Shown: positions 1 to 7,349, counted from the stretch's first letter. The stretch: 8,714 nucleotides of DNA from Gemmatimonadota bacterium (GCA_947475795.1 CANJOX010000123.1:1-8714); one strand, 5' to 3'. Program-made: numbers and translations. The notes: a model not told the origin generated them from the sequence alone.

Positions 1-133
1 GAACTTCGCCGCCATGAACGCGGCCTACACCACGCGCTTCACGGCGCCGTTCCCGGCCCGCACCACGGTGGCCGTGGCCGGCCTGCCGCTGAATGCGTCA
101 GTGGAAATCGAGCTGGTGGCCAAGCGCCCGTAA
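1..133 (+). CDS. RidA (YjgF/YER057c/UK114) family protein, 3' end only
   Basis: This is the last 43 codons of a gene that enters from outside the window, in the frame whose first full codon is at base 2 and ending in TAA at 131-133. The fragment begins NFAAMNAAYTTRF and carries PARTTVAVAGLP followed by ASVEIELVA. This is the classic C-terminal block of RidA-family imine/enamine deaminases. By family knowledge the Arg of the PARTT motif binds the substrate carboxylate, and the Glu of the VEIE motif lies in the active site at the trimer interface. Well-studied members hydrolyse reactive 2-aminoacrylate-type enamines from PLP enzymes in the cytoplasm, but many paralogues act on other substrates, so the exact reaction is open. 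The N-terminal two thirds are missing from view, so completeness cannot be judged. A strong hairpin follows 27 bases after the stop. Confidence 0.88.
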   Translation, partial: NFAAMNAAYTTRFTAPFPARTTVAVAGLPLNASVEIELVAKRP

Positions 134-160
134 CGCGCGCGCTGGACGTCGGTTACGCCA

Positions 161-193
161 CGAGGGGCCGGTCCAGTGCGGACCGGCCCCTCG
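161..193. terminator. Strong hairpin, probable bidirectional terminator
   Basis: Bases 161-174 and 180-193 form a perfect 14-bp GC-rich inverted repeat with a 5-base loop (AGTGC). It lies between the stop of the RidA gene (133) and the stop of the convergent propeller gene (234). A uridine tract is absent on either strand, with only TGTCTAT following on +, so it may act as a non-canonical intrinsic terminator or an mRNA 3' end stabiliser for both genes. Confidence 0.75.
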
Positions 194-233
194 TGTCTAT
201 CACCCCAACAACCATCCGTTCGGAGCCGAACGG

Positions 234-3200
234 TTAGTTGGCCGGCACCGTCATCGTGATGCCGTTGGCCGCCAGCAGCGCGCTCATCGTGCGGGCCCGC
301 GCCATGAACGTCTTCGACTCGGCCACGGCTGCTTCCACCGCCGCCTTGGCCGCGGCGGCCTGTTTCTGGACCGATTCGCTCGGCGTTTCCCACAGCCCCA
401 GCATGCCGCTCTTCACGCCGCCCAAGCGCGCCAGCACGTTGGCATCGTTGGCCCCGAAGCCCGCGCCGCCACCACCGCCGCCGGGGCCGGCCGCGAACGC
501 GGGGGCGCCCACGCCCAACTTGGCCCGCACCGCGTCGAAGTCCTTCCGGAACGCCGCGAACTGCGTCTTCACGCTATCGGCCAGCGTGGGGGTGGAATCC
601 ATCTTGGTCGCTGCTTTCCGCACTTCAGCCAGCAGCGCCGTCATCGGGGCCGCTGCCGCCGCACCCGCCTGCTGCGCAGTGTGCAGCTCGGTCGCGAGCG
701 CGTTGTACGCCACGCGCTGCGCCGCCGTGAACTGGACCTGCGGGTCCATCACGATCGTGAGCGGCTTCGATTCCACCGTCTTGCCGTCGACCACCAGCGC
801 CACCGTGTACGTGCCCGGCAACACCAGCGGACCCTGATTGGCCCCGCCGCCGCCACGACCGAACCCGCCGCCGCCGGCCCCACCAGCACCGCCCGCCGCT
901 GCACACGGGTTTTCGGGGAGATACCCGATCGTCGGCAGGGGCACCGGCATGCCCGGAATCGGGCCGCGTCCACCACCGCCGAATCCGCCACCAGGACCAC
1001 CAGCCGGAGGACCGCCAACCGGAGGACCGCCAACCGGCGCCGCCTCACGGATCGGTTCCACGCGCTGATCCCAGCACACCGTCTGGATGCCGGCCACATT
1101 CTTGGCCGCCGGCACTGCGAGTTCACGCACCACCGCGCCGCTGGCATCGCTGATGCGGAGCATCGGGTTGGTGACCGCCTTCTTCAGGTGCATCTGCAGC
1201 ACCGTTTCGGTGGGCGGGTTTTCACCGGTGAAGAACTGATGTCCCCAGAACTCGTCGTTCCGGTCGTCCTTGGCCTTCCACTGCAGCGACGGGCCCGGCG
1301 TGAACAGCGTGGCATCGGCCTTCTGCGCCGCGGTGAACTCCTGGATCGGCTCGAGATGATCGAGAATCCAGAGCGCGCGACCATGTGTGGCCACCAACAG
1401 CGCGTTGTCGCGCGGATGAATCGTGAGTTCGTCCACCCGCACCGTCGGGAAGTTCGCCTTCAGGCGCTTCCACGTCTTGCCGCGATCGAGCGTGAGGAAG
1501 ATCCCCGTTTCCGTACCCACGTACAGCACGTCGGGATTGCGCGTGTCCTCGGTGAGCGTCTTCACGACTTCGCCGGCCAGCCCCGCCGTGATGGGCTTGA
1601 AGGTGGCGCCGAAATCGGTGCTCGCCCACACGTAGGGGGCGTAATCGTTGAGGCGGTGGTTATCGACGGTGATGTACACCGTGGCCGACTCGAAGCGCGA
1701 CGGCACCACTTCCGACACGAAGGCATGACCGGCGGGGAAACCCGGCAGGTTCTTCGTGATGTTCTGCCACGTGGCCCCGTTGTCCTTCGACATGCTCACG
1801 GTGCCGTCATCGGTACCGGTGTAGAACACGCCCTTCTGCTTGGGCGATTCCGCCAGTGCCACGATCGTGGGCCACTGCGAGATGCCATCGTTGCGCGAGA
1901 TCGCGATGTCGCTGCCCTTGAGCCCCATCGTCACGATGTCGTCGCGCTTCTCGTTCTTCGTGAGGTCGGGGCTGATGGCCGTCCACGAGTCGCCACGATC
2001 AGTGCTGCGGAACACGCGGTTGGCGGCGGCCAGCAGCACGCCGGGATCGTTCGGCGACAGCATGAGCGGCGTATCCCAATGGAAACGATACGCTTCGCCG
2101 GCCGTCGCATTGCCCACGTTCTGCGGCGTGGGGCGGATCGACTTCGACTCACCCGTCACCTTGTTGCGGCGCACCATGTTGCCGTCCTGCGACTCGGTGT
2201 AAATGATGCGCGAGTCACGCAGGTCGGGAATGGCCACGAAGCCGTCGCCGCCGAGAATCTGGAACCAGTCGTAATTGAAGATGCCGCGGTTCATGCGCGA
2301 CGCGCTGGGTCCACACCAGTCGTAGTTGTCCTGCATCCCGCCGCACACGTTGTACGGCGTTTCCATGTCGAAGCCCACGTGGTAGAACAGTCCCACCGGC
2401 ACGTTCTCGATGAACTGCCAGGTGCGGCTCATATCGTACGACGTGGCCAAGCCACCGTCGTTGCCGATGATCACGTGATCCGGGTTCTTCGGATCGATCC
2501 AGATGCCGTGCACATCGTCGTGCGTGACCAGCGCGGCATCGGTCTCGAAGGTGCGGCCGCCGTCCACCGACAGGTGCAGCCCCACGCCGCCCATATAAAT
2601 GCGCTCCGGATTCACCGGATCGATGCGCAACTGGCTGAAGTACATCGGCCGCGCATTGGTGTTGCTCTGCTTCGTCCACGTGGCACCGCCGTCGGTGGAC
2701 TTGTAGATGCCCGACACGCCGGCCACCACACCACGTCCTGCGGGCGCCGCTGGTGCCGCTTCCATGTTCTCCGTGGCCGCCGCCGCGCGCTGCGCGCCCG
2801 GCGCCGGGCCTTCCACCGTGGCGTACACGATGTTCGGGCTCTGACGGAACACGTCCACCGCAATGCGTCCCAACGGGCCCGTCGGGAAGCCGGTGCCGGT
2901 CACCTTGGTCCACGTGTCGCCGCCGTCGGTGGACTTCCACAGCGCGCTGCCAGGGCCACCGCCGTTCATGCAGCAGGCCGTGCGACGGCGCTGGTACATC
3001 GACGCGAACAGGATGTTCGGATCGGTCGCCGACATCACGAGATCGTTCGCACCCGTGTCGTCGTCGCCCTTGAGCACCGGCTTCCAGCTCTTGCCGCCGT
3101 CGGTGGTCTTGTACACGCCGCGCTCACCACCGGGGCCGAACAGCGGACCGGTGGCCGCCACCAGCACCACGTCGTTGTTCGTGGGATGAATCACGATGCG

Positions 3201-3707
3201 ATTGATGTGCTTCGACTGCGGCAGCCCCATCATCGCGAACGTCTTGCCGCCGTCGGTGGACTTGTAGACGCCGCTTCCCCACGATGTGCTCTGGCGGTTG
3301 TTCGACTCGCCGGTGCCCACCCACACGAGATCCGGATTGATCTGCGACACGGCCACATCACCGATCGCGATCAGCCCCTGATCCTGAAACAAGGGCGTGA
3401 ACAGCGCGCCGTTGCTGGTGGTCTTCCACACGCCGCCGTGCGCGGTCCCCACGTACCAGATGGCGGGATTGGCCTCGTAGATCGCGAGATCGGCGATGCG
3501 CCCCGACATCGTGGCGGGACCGATCGACCGGAAGTGCAGCTTGTCGAAGTCCTGCGCCACAGCAGGCGCCGCGGCAGGCGCGATCGATTGGGCGTGCGCG
3601 CGCGCCGACAACAGCGGCAGCGGTGCAGCCAGCAGCAGAATCGCCCGGGACAGGGCGCGTCTGGTGTCATTCCCGGATCGGGAAGAACGCATGGGCATGG
3701 TCAGCAT
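234..3707 (-). CDS. Secreted Asp-box (BNR/VPS10-sortilin-like) beta-propeller protein
   Basis: A protein of about 1157 residues read from ATG 3707. A basic N-region (RRALSR), the hydrophobic core AILLLAAPLPLL and ARAHA|QS near residue 39 form a signal peptide, so it is exported. Asp-box motifs (S/T-x-D-x-G-x-T/S-W/F) occur near residues 150, 201, 259, 337, 380, 568, 640, 696 and 739, with degenerate copies near 96 and 423. This spacing suggests two stacked beta-propellers ending near 785 (ATHGRALWILD). The remainder has glycine-rich linkers (892-914, 939-956, 1074-1085), a beta-sandwich-like strand set (PGTYTVALVVDGK, about 964-989) and a helical end. Such proteins are often labelled glycosyl hydrolase or VPS10-domain protein; I see no catalytic signature and would call it a binding or scaffold propeller. 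Starts at GTG 3725, ATG 3698 and ATG 3692 are also possible, and none has a clear Shine-Dalgarno sequence. A divergent promoter with the SRPBCC gene is likely. Confidence 0.85.
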   Translation of the reverse strand: MLTMPMRSSRSGNDTRRALSRAILLLAAPLPLLSARAHAQSIAPAAAPAVAQDFDKLHFRSIGPATMSGRIADLAIYEANPAIWYVGTAHGGVWKTTSNGALFTPLFQDQGLIAIGDVAVSQINPDLVWVGTGESNNRQSTSWGSGVYKSTDGGKTFAMMGLPQSKHINRIVIHPTNNDVVLVAATGPLFGPGGERGVYKTTDGGKSWKPVLKGDDDTGANDLVMSATDPNILFASMYQRRRTACCMNGGGPGSALWKSTDGGDTWTKVTGTGFPTGPLGRIAVDVFRQSPNIVYATVEGPAPGAQRAAAATENMEAAPAAPAGRGVVAGVSGIYKSTDGGATWTKQSNTNARPMYFSQLRIDPVNPERIYMGGVGLHLSVDGGRTFETDAALVTHDDVHGIWIDPKNPDHVIIGNDGGLATSYDMSRTWQFIENVPVGLFYHVGFDMETPYNVCGGMQDNYDWCGPSASRMNRGIFNYDWFQILGGDGFVAIPDLRDSRIIYTESQDGNMVRRNKVTGESKSIRPTPQNVGNATAGEAYRFHWDTPLMLSPNDPGVLLAAANRVFRSTDRGDSWTAISPDLTKNEKRDDIVTMGLKGSDIAISRNDGISQWPTIVALAESPKQKGVFYTGTDDGTVSMSKDNGATWQNITKNLPGFPAGHAFVSEVVPSRFESATVYITVDNHRLNDYAPYVWASTDFGATFKPITAGLAGEVVKTLTEDTRNPDVLYVGTETGIFLTLDRGKTWKRLKANFPTVRVDELTIHPRDNALLVATHGRALWILDHLEPIQEFTAAQKADATLFTPGPSLQWKAKDDRNDEFWGHQFFTGENPPTETVLQMHLKKAVTNPMLRISDASGAVVRELAVPAAKNVAGIQTVCWDQRVEPIREAAPVGGPPVGGPPAGGPGGGFGGGGRGPIPGMPVPLPTIGYLPENPCAAAGGAGGAGGGGFGRGGGGANQGPLVLPGTYTVALVVDGKTVESKPLTIVMDPQVQFTAAQRVAYNALATELHTAQQAGAAAAAPMTALLAEVRKAATKMDSTPTLADSVKTQFAAFRKDFDAVRAKLGVGAPAFAAGPGGGGGGAGFGANDANVLARLGGVKSGMLGLWETPSESVQKQAAAAKAAVEAAVAESKTFMARARTMSALLAANGITMTVPAN
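991..1035 (-). repeat. 15-bp tandem repeat coding for a Gly-Pro linker
   Basis: Two exact 15-bp copies (1006-1020 and 1021-1035, unit GGAGGACCGCCAACC on +) are preceded by a diverged copy at 991-1005. Read on the minus strand they encode VGGPP-VGGPP-AGGPG, the start of the first glycine-rich linker of the propeller protein. The repeat keeps the reading frame, so it looks like slippage-generated linker length variation. Confidence 0.8.
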
Positions 3708-3855
3708 GGGGTTGAGGTCGGTCACCGAATGGCGCGGCTGAGGCCGTCACCGTTGTTGCCGAACGGAATACGTGTGCGCTAACGTGGCGTTGAGCGCGCA
3801 CGCCGTCCATGCCCCACGACGCGCCACGGGGTCCCACTGTCCGGAGCCGTCCACG
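3708..3855. promoter_or_regulatory. Divergent intergenic region, promoters for propeller and SRPBCC genes
   Basis: About 150 bases separate the two divergent starts, and both genes must be read from promoters here unless they depend on distant ones. On + a weak candidate is TTGTTG (3753-3758), a 19-base spacer, and an extended -10-like TGC-GCTAAC (3775-3783). Neither box is near consensus. I find no convincing minus-strand promoter and no clear operator palindrome. The interpretation is mainly positional. Confidence 0.3.
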
Positions 3856-4317
3856 ATGCTGGTGCTGCACGAACCCGATCTGTTCCGCCTGGCCGTTACG
3901 CTCCACACCCCCGTCGCCGTCGCCTGGCAGACGCTGACGTCACCGGCGGGTGTGGCCCGCTGGTGGGGGGACGGCGTCACGCTGGACGTGGCCGTGGGGG
4001 GCGCCCTGCACGAGCAGTGGCACAACGGCGAACGGATGGTCAGCACCGTGGGTCGGGTGGTGGTGTGCCAGCCCCCTCAGGTGCTCGCCTTCACCTGGGC
4101 CGACGACGACTGGTCGCTCGTCACGGGCGTGTCGTGGCAGCTGCGCGAGCGCCCCGGGACTGACGCCGGAGCACCGGTGTGCGAGCTGCTGCTGGAGCAC
4201 CGCGGCTGGCTGGCGCTCCCCGAGTCCTGCCGCGTCGAGTGCGCGGAGCTGCACCGTCAGCGCTGGACCACGCAGCTGGACCGGCTGGCCGCCCTCCATC
4301 CGCCCACGGCGCCGTAG
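3856..4317 (+). CDS. SRPBCC / AHSA1-type (START-fold) domain protein
   Basis: A 153-residue single-domain cytoplasmic protein. The order of motifs matches the activator-of-Hsp90-ATPase-homologue (AHSA1-like) branch of the SRPBCC helix-grip superfamily: an N-terminal strand with VAVAWQTLTSPAGVARWWG (residues 19-38), GG-x-L-x-EQW in the next hairpin (48-55), the VGRVVVCQPPQVLAFTW block (65-81), and a C-terminal helix (WTTQLDRLAAL, about 137-147). These proteins hold a hydrophobic ligand in a cavity; bacterial members seldom have a proven ligand and I cannot assign one. The ATG at 3856 is chosen because GGAG lies at 3843-3846, nine bases upstream, and the homologous fold begins right after it. 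An in-frame GTG at 3772 would add 28 residues with no family similarity. The gene converges on msrA, with 41 bases between the stops. Confidence 0.85.
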   Translation: MLVLHEPDLFRLAVTLHTPVAVAWQTLTSPAGVARWWGDGVTLDVAVGGALHEQWHNGERMVSTVGRVVVCQPPQVLAFTWADDDWSLVTGVSWQLRERPGTDAGAPVCELLLEHRGWLALPESCRVECAELHRQRWTTQLDRLAALHPPTAP

Positions 4318-4341
4318 CGCGTTGGGCGCACGCGGTCGGCG

Positions 4342-4374
4342 CCACTGGATGCGCGGTGTCAGCGCATCCAGTGG
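4342..4374. terminator. Hairpin spanning the msrA stop codon, shared terminator
   Basis: Bases 4342-4354 and 4362-4374 are a perfect 13-bp inverted repeat around a 7-base loop. The loop contains the msrA stop codon (TGA, complement of 4359-4361), and the stem overlaps the last msrA codons. It also lies 25 bases after the SRPBCC stop, so it can serve both convergent genes. No U-tract follows on either strand. Confidence 0.65.
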
Positions 4375-4850
4375 CAGGTGTACCCGCCGGGATTCTTCTG
4401 CAGGTAGTCCTGATGGATCCCCTCGGCGGTCCACCACGTGGCCTCCGGTGCGATCTCGGTGGTGATGGGCCGCTTCCAGAGCCCCGACTGCGCCACGCGC
4501 GCCGTGACCTGCTCGGCGGTGGCCCGCTGCGCCGGCGTGGTATAGAAGATCGCCGAACGGTACTGCGTGCCGACGTCGTTCCCCTGCCGGTTGAGCGTGG
4601 TCGGATCGTGCAGGCGGAAAAACCAGTCCTCGAGCAGCGACGCGTAGCTGAGCACCGTGGGATCGAACACGATGCGCACCGCCTCCGCATGCCCCGAGGC
4701 GCTGTCGTGCGTGTCGTCGTAGCGCGGATGCTCCAGCCAGCCGCCGGTGTAGCCCACGTCGGTATCGAGCACCCCCGGCACGGCCCGCAGAATCTCCTCC
4801 ACCCCCCAGAAGCAGCCGCCGGCGAGAATTGCCACCTCGGGCGCGCTCAT
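4359..4850 (-). CDS. msrA: Peptide-methionine (S)-S-oxide reductase MsrA
   Basis: A 163-residue enzyme that reduces the S epimer of free and protein-bound methionine sulfoxide, normally recycled by thioredoxin. The catalytic motif GCFWG is at residues 12-16 (nucleophile Cys13). GHAEAVRI follows near residue 53, [13 protein letters not shown] in the middle, and [16 protein letters not shown] at the C-terminus. Only two cysteines exist, Cys13 and Cys159, so Cys159 in YTCHW is the obvious resolving residue. The length is that of the short, cytoplasmic MsrA form: there is no signal peptide and no long N-terminal extension as in E. coli MsrA. Its ATG overlaps the msrB stop in an ATGA, indicating translational coupling as the second gene of the operon. 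The last codons and stop lie within a hairpin terminator. Confidence 0.97.
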   Translation of the reverse strand: MSAPEVAILAGGCFWGVEEILRAVPGVLDTDVGYTGGWLEHPRYDDTHDSASGHAEAVRIVFDPTVLSYASLLEDWFFRLHDPTTLNRQGNDVGTQYRSAIFYTTPAQRATAEQVTARVAQSGLWKRPITTEIAPEATWWTAEGIHQDYLQKNPGGYTCHWMR

Positions 4851-5290
4851 GCGAAGTGCGCCCGGAAGGCCCCGTACCCTTCCGCCTCGAGCCGGTCCAC
4901 CGGAATGAAGCGCAGCGACGCCGAGTTGATGCAGTAGCGCAGTCCGCCCGCGTCGGCCGGACCGTCGGGGAACACGTGCCCGAGATGCGAGTCGGCGTGG
5001 GTGGAGCGCACCTCCACGCGGCGCATGCCATGCGTGCGGTCTTCCAGTTCACGCACGTGCGGCGCCACCGGCTTGGTGAAGCTGGGCCAGCCGCAGCCGG
5101 AGTCGAACTTGTCCCGCGAGGAGAACAACGGCTCGCCGCTCACGATATCGACGTAGAGCCCGTCCTCGTGATGGTCCCAGAACGCGTTGCGGAACGGCGG
5201 CTCGGTCCCCGACTGCTGGGTCACGGTGAACTGCTCGCGGGTGAGCGTGCGCGCGAGTTCGTCGAGCGAGGGTTTGGTATAGTCGGTCAT
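4847..5290 (-). CDS. msrB: Peptide-methionine (R)-S-oxide reductase MsrB
   Basis: A 147-residue cytoplasmic enzyme that reduces the R epimer of protein methionine sulfoxide, complementing MsrA. Diagnostic blocks are [13 protein letters not shown] (27-39), [15 protein letters not shown] (44-58), [11 protein letters not shown] (61-71), [10 protein letters not shown] (102-111) and [11 protein letters not shown] (118-128). Cys120 is the nucleophile and Cys66 in SGCGWPSF is the usual recycling Cys; these are the only two cysteines. The zinc-binding CxxC pairs found in many MsrB proteins are absent, which places it in the zinc-free subgroup rather than marking it as damaged. The start at ATG 5290 gives MTDYTKPS, typical of the family; an in-frame start six codons upstream is possible but lies in the likely promoter. 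No Shine-Dalgarno sequence is seen before the ATG. It is the first gene of the msrBA operon and is divergent from selO. Confidence 0.97.
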   Translation of the reverse strand: MTDYTKPSLDELARTLTREQFTVTQQSGTEPPFRNAFWDHHEDGLYVDIVSGEPLFSSRDKFDSGCGWPSFTKPVAPHVRELEDRTHGMRRVEVRSTHADSHLGHVFPDGPADAGGLRYCINSASLRFIPVDRLEAEGYGAFRAHFA

Positions 5291-5373
5291 AGTGCAGGAT
5301 ATACACAAAACGGGGCGCCGCGGTGCCCGCCGCGGGAGTGCCCGCGACCACCGTGCCGCCCTATCTTACGCCG
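5291..5373. promoter_or_regulatory. Divergent msrBA / selO promoter region
   Basis: Only 83 bases separate the msrB ATG from the preferred selO start. A relatively AT-rich patch (5298-5310) contains, on -, the -10-like hexamer TATATC (complement of 5298-5303), 7 bases before the msrB ATG. On +, TATCTT (5362-5367) lies 6 bases before the selO GTG at 5374. Neither gene has a Shine-Dalgarno sequence, so both could be leaderless or nearly so. No convincing -35 boxes are visible and no operator palindrome stands out. Confidence 0.4.
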
Positions 5374-6948
5374 GTGCACAATCTCCGCTTCGACAATCGC
5401 TTCGTGACCACGTTGCCGGGCGATCCGGACCGGTCGAACCGGCGCCGGCAGGTCCTCGGCGCCACGTGGAGCGCCGCCGCCCCCACGCCGGTGGCCGACC
5501 CCCGCCTGCTCGCGTACGCGCCCGAGGTGGCGGCGCTGCTGGACCTCACGGACACCGACGTGCAGGACCCCGACTTCGCCCGCGTGTTCGGCGGCAATGC
5601 CCTGCTCCCGGGGATGGATCCGTACGCCGCCTGCTACGGCGGACATCAGTTCGGCAACTGGGCCGGCCAGCTGGGCGACGGCCGGGCGATCTCGCTGGGC
5701 GAAGTGGTGAATGCGGCCGGCCAGCGGTGGGAGCTGCAGCTCAAGGGGGCCGGCCCCACGCCGTACTCGCGTACCGCCGACGGCCGCGCCGTGCTACGGT
5801 CGTCGATCCGCGAGTTTCTGTGCAGCGAAGCGATGCACCATCTGGGGGTGCCCACCACGCGGGCGCTGTCACTCGTGACCACGGGCGACGACGTGGTGCG
5901 CGACATGTTCTACAACGGCAACGCCGCCCCGGAACCGGGCGCCATCGTCTGTCGCGTGGCCCCGTCGTTCATCCGCTTCGGCAACTTCGAACTCCTCGCC
6001 GCCCGCGGCGATCACGCCCTGCTCGCGCAGCTGGTGGATTTCACGATCGCGCGCGACTTCCCGCAGCTGGCCGGTGTGGCTGATGCCACGGCGCGGCGCG
6101 GCGCGTGGTTTGCCGAGGTGTGCGAGCGCACCGCGCAGATGATCGTGCACTGGATGCGCGTGGGTTTCGTGCACGGCGTGATGAACACCGACAACATGTC
6201 GATTCTGGGCCTCACGATCGACTACGGGCCGTACGGCTGGCTCGACAACTTCGATCCGCACTGGACGCCCAACACCACCGACGCCCACGGCCGGCGGTAC
6301 CGGTACGGGCAGCAGCCGGCCGTCGCCCAGTGGAACCTGCTGCGCCTCGCGGAATCGCTCGCCCCGCTGTTCGACGACGAACAGCCGCTGCACGACGGCA
6401 TCGAACGCTTCGCCGCCGTGTATGCCGCCGACTATCCCGCGATGAACGCCGCGAAGTTCGGGTTCGTGCACGCCGGTGAGGCGGAACAGACGCTCGCCCG
6501 GGAGGCGTTCGCGCTGCTGTTCGACGGCGAGATGGATTTCACGCGGTTCTTCCGGGCCCTGGGCGAAATCCCCGACGAACTGCCAGCCGGCGCCCTGCTG
6601 CCGCTGCTGGGCGACGTGTTCTACGACGACGCGCGGCGCGCGGCCACCGCAGAGGCGATGGAACAGTGGCTGCGGCGCTGGCACGCCACCGTGCTCGCGC
6701 AGGGGCGTCCGTTCGCCACGCGCCGCGCCGCCATGCACGCCGTGAATCCGCGTTACGTCCTGCGCAACTACCTCGCGCAGCAGGCCATCGACGCGGCCAC
6801 CGCCGGCGATCCGTCGCTCGTGCGCACGCTGCTCGACGTGATGCGTCGCCCGTACGACGACCAGCCCGGCCGTGATGCCTTCGCCCTGCGCCGCCCCGAG
6901 TGGGCCCGTGTGAAGGCCGGCTGCTCGATGCTGAGCTGCAGCTCCTGA
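5374..6948 (+). CDS. selO: SelO / YdiU family protein adenylyltransferase (AMPylase)
   Basis: A 524-residue protein of the SelO pseudokinase family, which binds ATP in a flipped orientation and transfers AMP to Ser, Thr or Tyr of proteins, many linked to redox homeostasis. Key blocks are [16 protein letters not shown] (2-17), [20 protein letters not shown] (74-93), [13 protein letters not shown] with Lys124, [11 protein letters not shown] with Glu147, [13 protein letters not shown] with Asp273 and Asn274, and the metal-binding DYGPYGWLD from Asp283. The ten-residue spacing Asp273-Asp283 matches characterised bacterial SelO. The C-terminus GCSMLSCSS ends with a Cys third from last (Cys522), where animal SelO has selenocysteine; in E. 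coli this Cys takes part in a regulatory disulfide. GTG 5374 is chosen because family homology starts there; in-frame GTGs at 5323, 5338 and 5353 would add only low-information residues. It is divergent from msrBA and convergent with the lipoprotein gene. Confidence 0.95.
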   Translation: MHNLRFDNRFVTTLPGDPDRSNRRRQVLGATWSAAAPTPVADPRLLAYAPEVAALLDLTDTDVQDPDFARVFGGNALLPGMDPYAACYGGHQFGNWAGQLGDGRAISLGEVVNAAGQRWELQLKGAGPTPYSRTADGRAVLRSSIREFLCSEAMHHLGVPTTRALSLVTTGDDVVRDMFYNGNAAPEPGAIVCRVAPSFIRFGNFELLAARGDHALLAQLVDFTIARDFPQLAGVADATARRGAWFAEVCERTAQMIVHWMRVGFVHGVMNTDNMSILGLTIDYGPYGWLDNFDPHWTPNTTDAHGRRYRYGQQPAVAQWNLLRLAESLAPLFDDEQPLHDGIERFAAVYAADYPAMNAAKFGFVHAGEAEQTLAREAFALLFDGEMDFTRFFRALGEIPDELPAGALLPLLGDVFYDDARRAATAEAMEQWLRRWHATVLAQGRPFATRRAAMHAVNPRYVLRNYLAQQAIDAATAGDPSLVRTLLDVMRRPYDDQPGRDAFALRRPEWARVKAGCSMLSCSS

Positions 6949-6956
6949 CCGCGTGC

Positions 6957-7349
6957 TTACTTCGCGACGGTGTTCTGCAGCTTGGCCTGATTGCGTGTCA
7001 CGTTGGCAATGAACATCAGCGCCTCCACCTGCGTGATCGCCGCCCCCTGTTCCGAACCGTCGCCCACATCGAAGATGCGCACGCCAAGTCCCTTGATGTC
7101 GAACCGCAGGCGGCCGTCGGCGTAGCGGAGATTCTCGATGGAGGTGGACGGGACGCTCACACGGCTCCCGGGCATGTACACGTGCACCGAATCACCGATC
7201 AGTTCGAGCGCGAACTCCCGATCCTGCGACAACACCTGCACGTCCTCCGGGCCCAACTGCTGCGGCTGCGCAACGGGGGCGGCTTTCTCGCAGGCCGCCA
7301 GCGCCGCGAGCGCCGTGAACGTCAGGAGTGTCCGGGAACGGTGGGCCAT
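6957..7349 (-). CDS. Small lipoprotein of unknown function
   Basis: A 130-residue predicted lipoprotein. The N-terminus MAHRSRTLLTFTALAALAAC has a basic start, a hydrophobic core and a lipobox L-A-A-C, so cleavage and lipidation at Cys20 are expected. Residues after Cys20 (EKAAPVAQPQQLGPEDV) look like a flexible tether. A beta-rich domain follows (REFALELIGDSVHVYMPGSRV, then YADGRLRFDIKGLGVRIFDV), and an amphipathic helix (ALMFIANVTRNQAKLQNTV) ends it. I do not recognise the family, and no catalytic motif is visible. ATG 7349 is chosen because it starts the signal peptide; reading further upstream to 7481 would bury the signal and overlap the divergent gene. There is no clear Shine-Dalgarno sequence. 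Its stop is 8 bases from the selO stop, and it is divergent from the molybdenum hydroxylase gene, so shared regulation with that gene is possible but unproven. Confidence 0.75.
   Translation of the reverse strand: MAHRSRTLLTFTALAALAACEKAAPVAQPQQLGPEDVQVLSQDREFALELIGDSVHVYMPGSRVSVPSTSIENLRYADGRLRFDIKGLGVRIFDVGDGSEQGAAITQVEALMFIANVTRNQAKLQNTVAK

Noticed and set aside
93..3782. A 1229-codon open frame on + covering the whole propeller gene in antisense.
   Set aside because: Its translation is Arg/His/Ala-rich with no recognisable motifs, while the minus strand has a signal peptide and repeated Asp-boxes. Long antisense open frames are expected from GC-rich codon usage, where stop codons are rare.
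3772..3855. N-terminal extension of the SRPBCC gene from GTG 3772.
   Set aside because: The extra 28 residues do not resemble the family, and a GGAG at 3843-3846 is well placed for ATG 3856.
3940..5052. A 370-codon minus-strand frame running through the SRPBCC gene, msrA and part of msrB.
   Set aside because: It overlaps three genes with clear family motifs in other frames, and its own product is low-complexity Arg/Gly/Ala-rich sequence.
4847..5290. MsrB as a degenerate enzyme because it lacks zinc-binding CxxC pairs.
   Set aside because: Zinc-free MsrB is a recognised subgroup, and the catalytic Cys120 and recycling Cys66 are both present.
5869..6738. A 289-codon minus-strand frame antisense to selO.
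   Set aside because: It shows no family motifs and lies fully inside the conserved selO coding sequence; it is a shadow of GC-biased codon use.
6933..6944. 12-bp palindrome GAGCTGCAGCTC as a selO terminator.
   Set aside because: It has no loop and no U-tract, and it encodes the conserved C-terminus of SelO; it is too short to call a terminator or operator.
6925..6950. Possible selenocysteine TGA at the end of selO.
   Set aside because: The position equivalent to Sec is an ordinary TGC (Cys522); the TGA comes after the conserved terminal Ser-Ser and is a normal stop, and no extension of family sequence follows.
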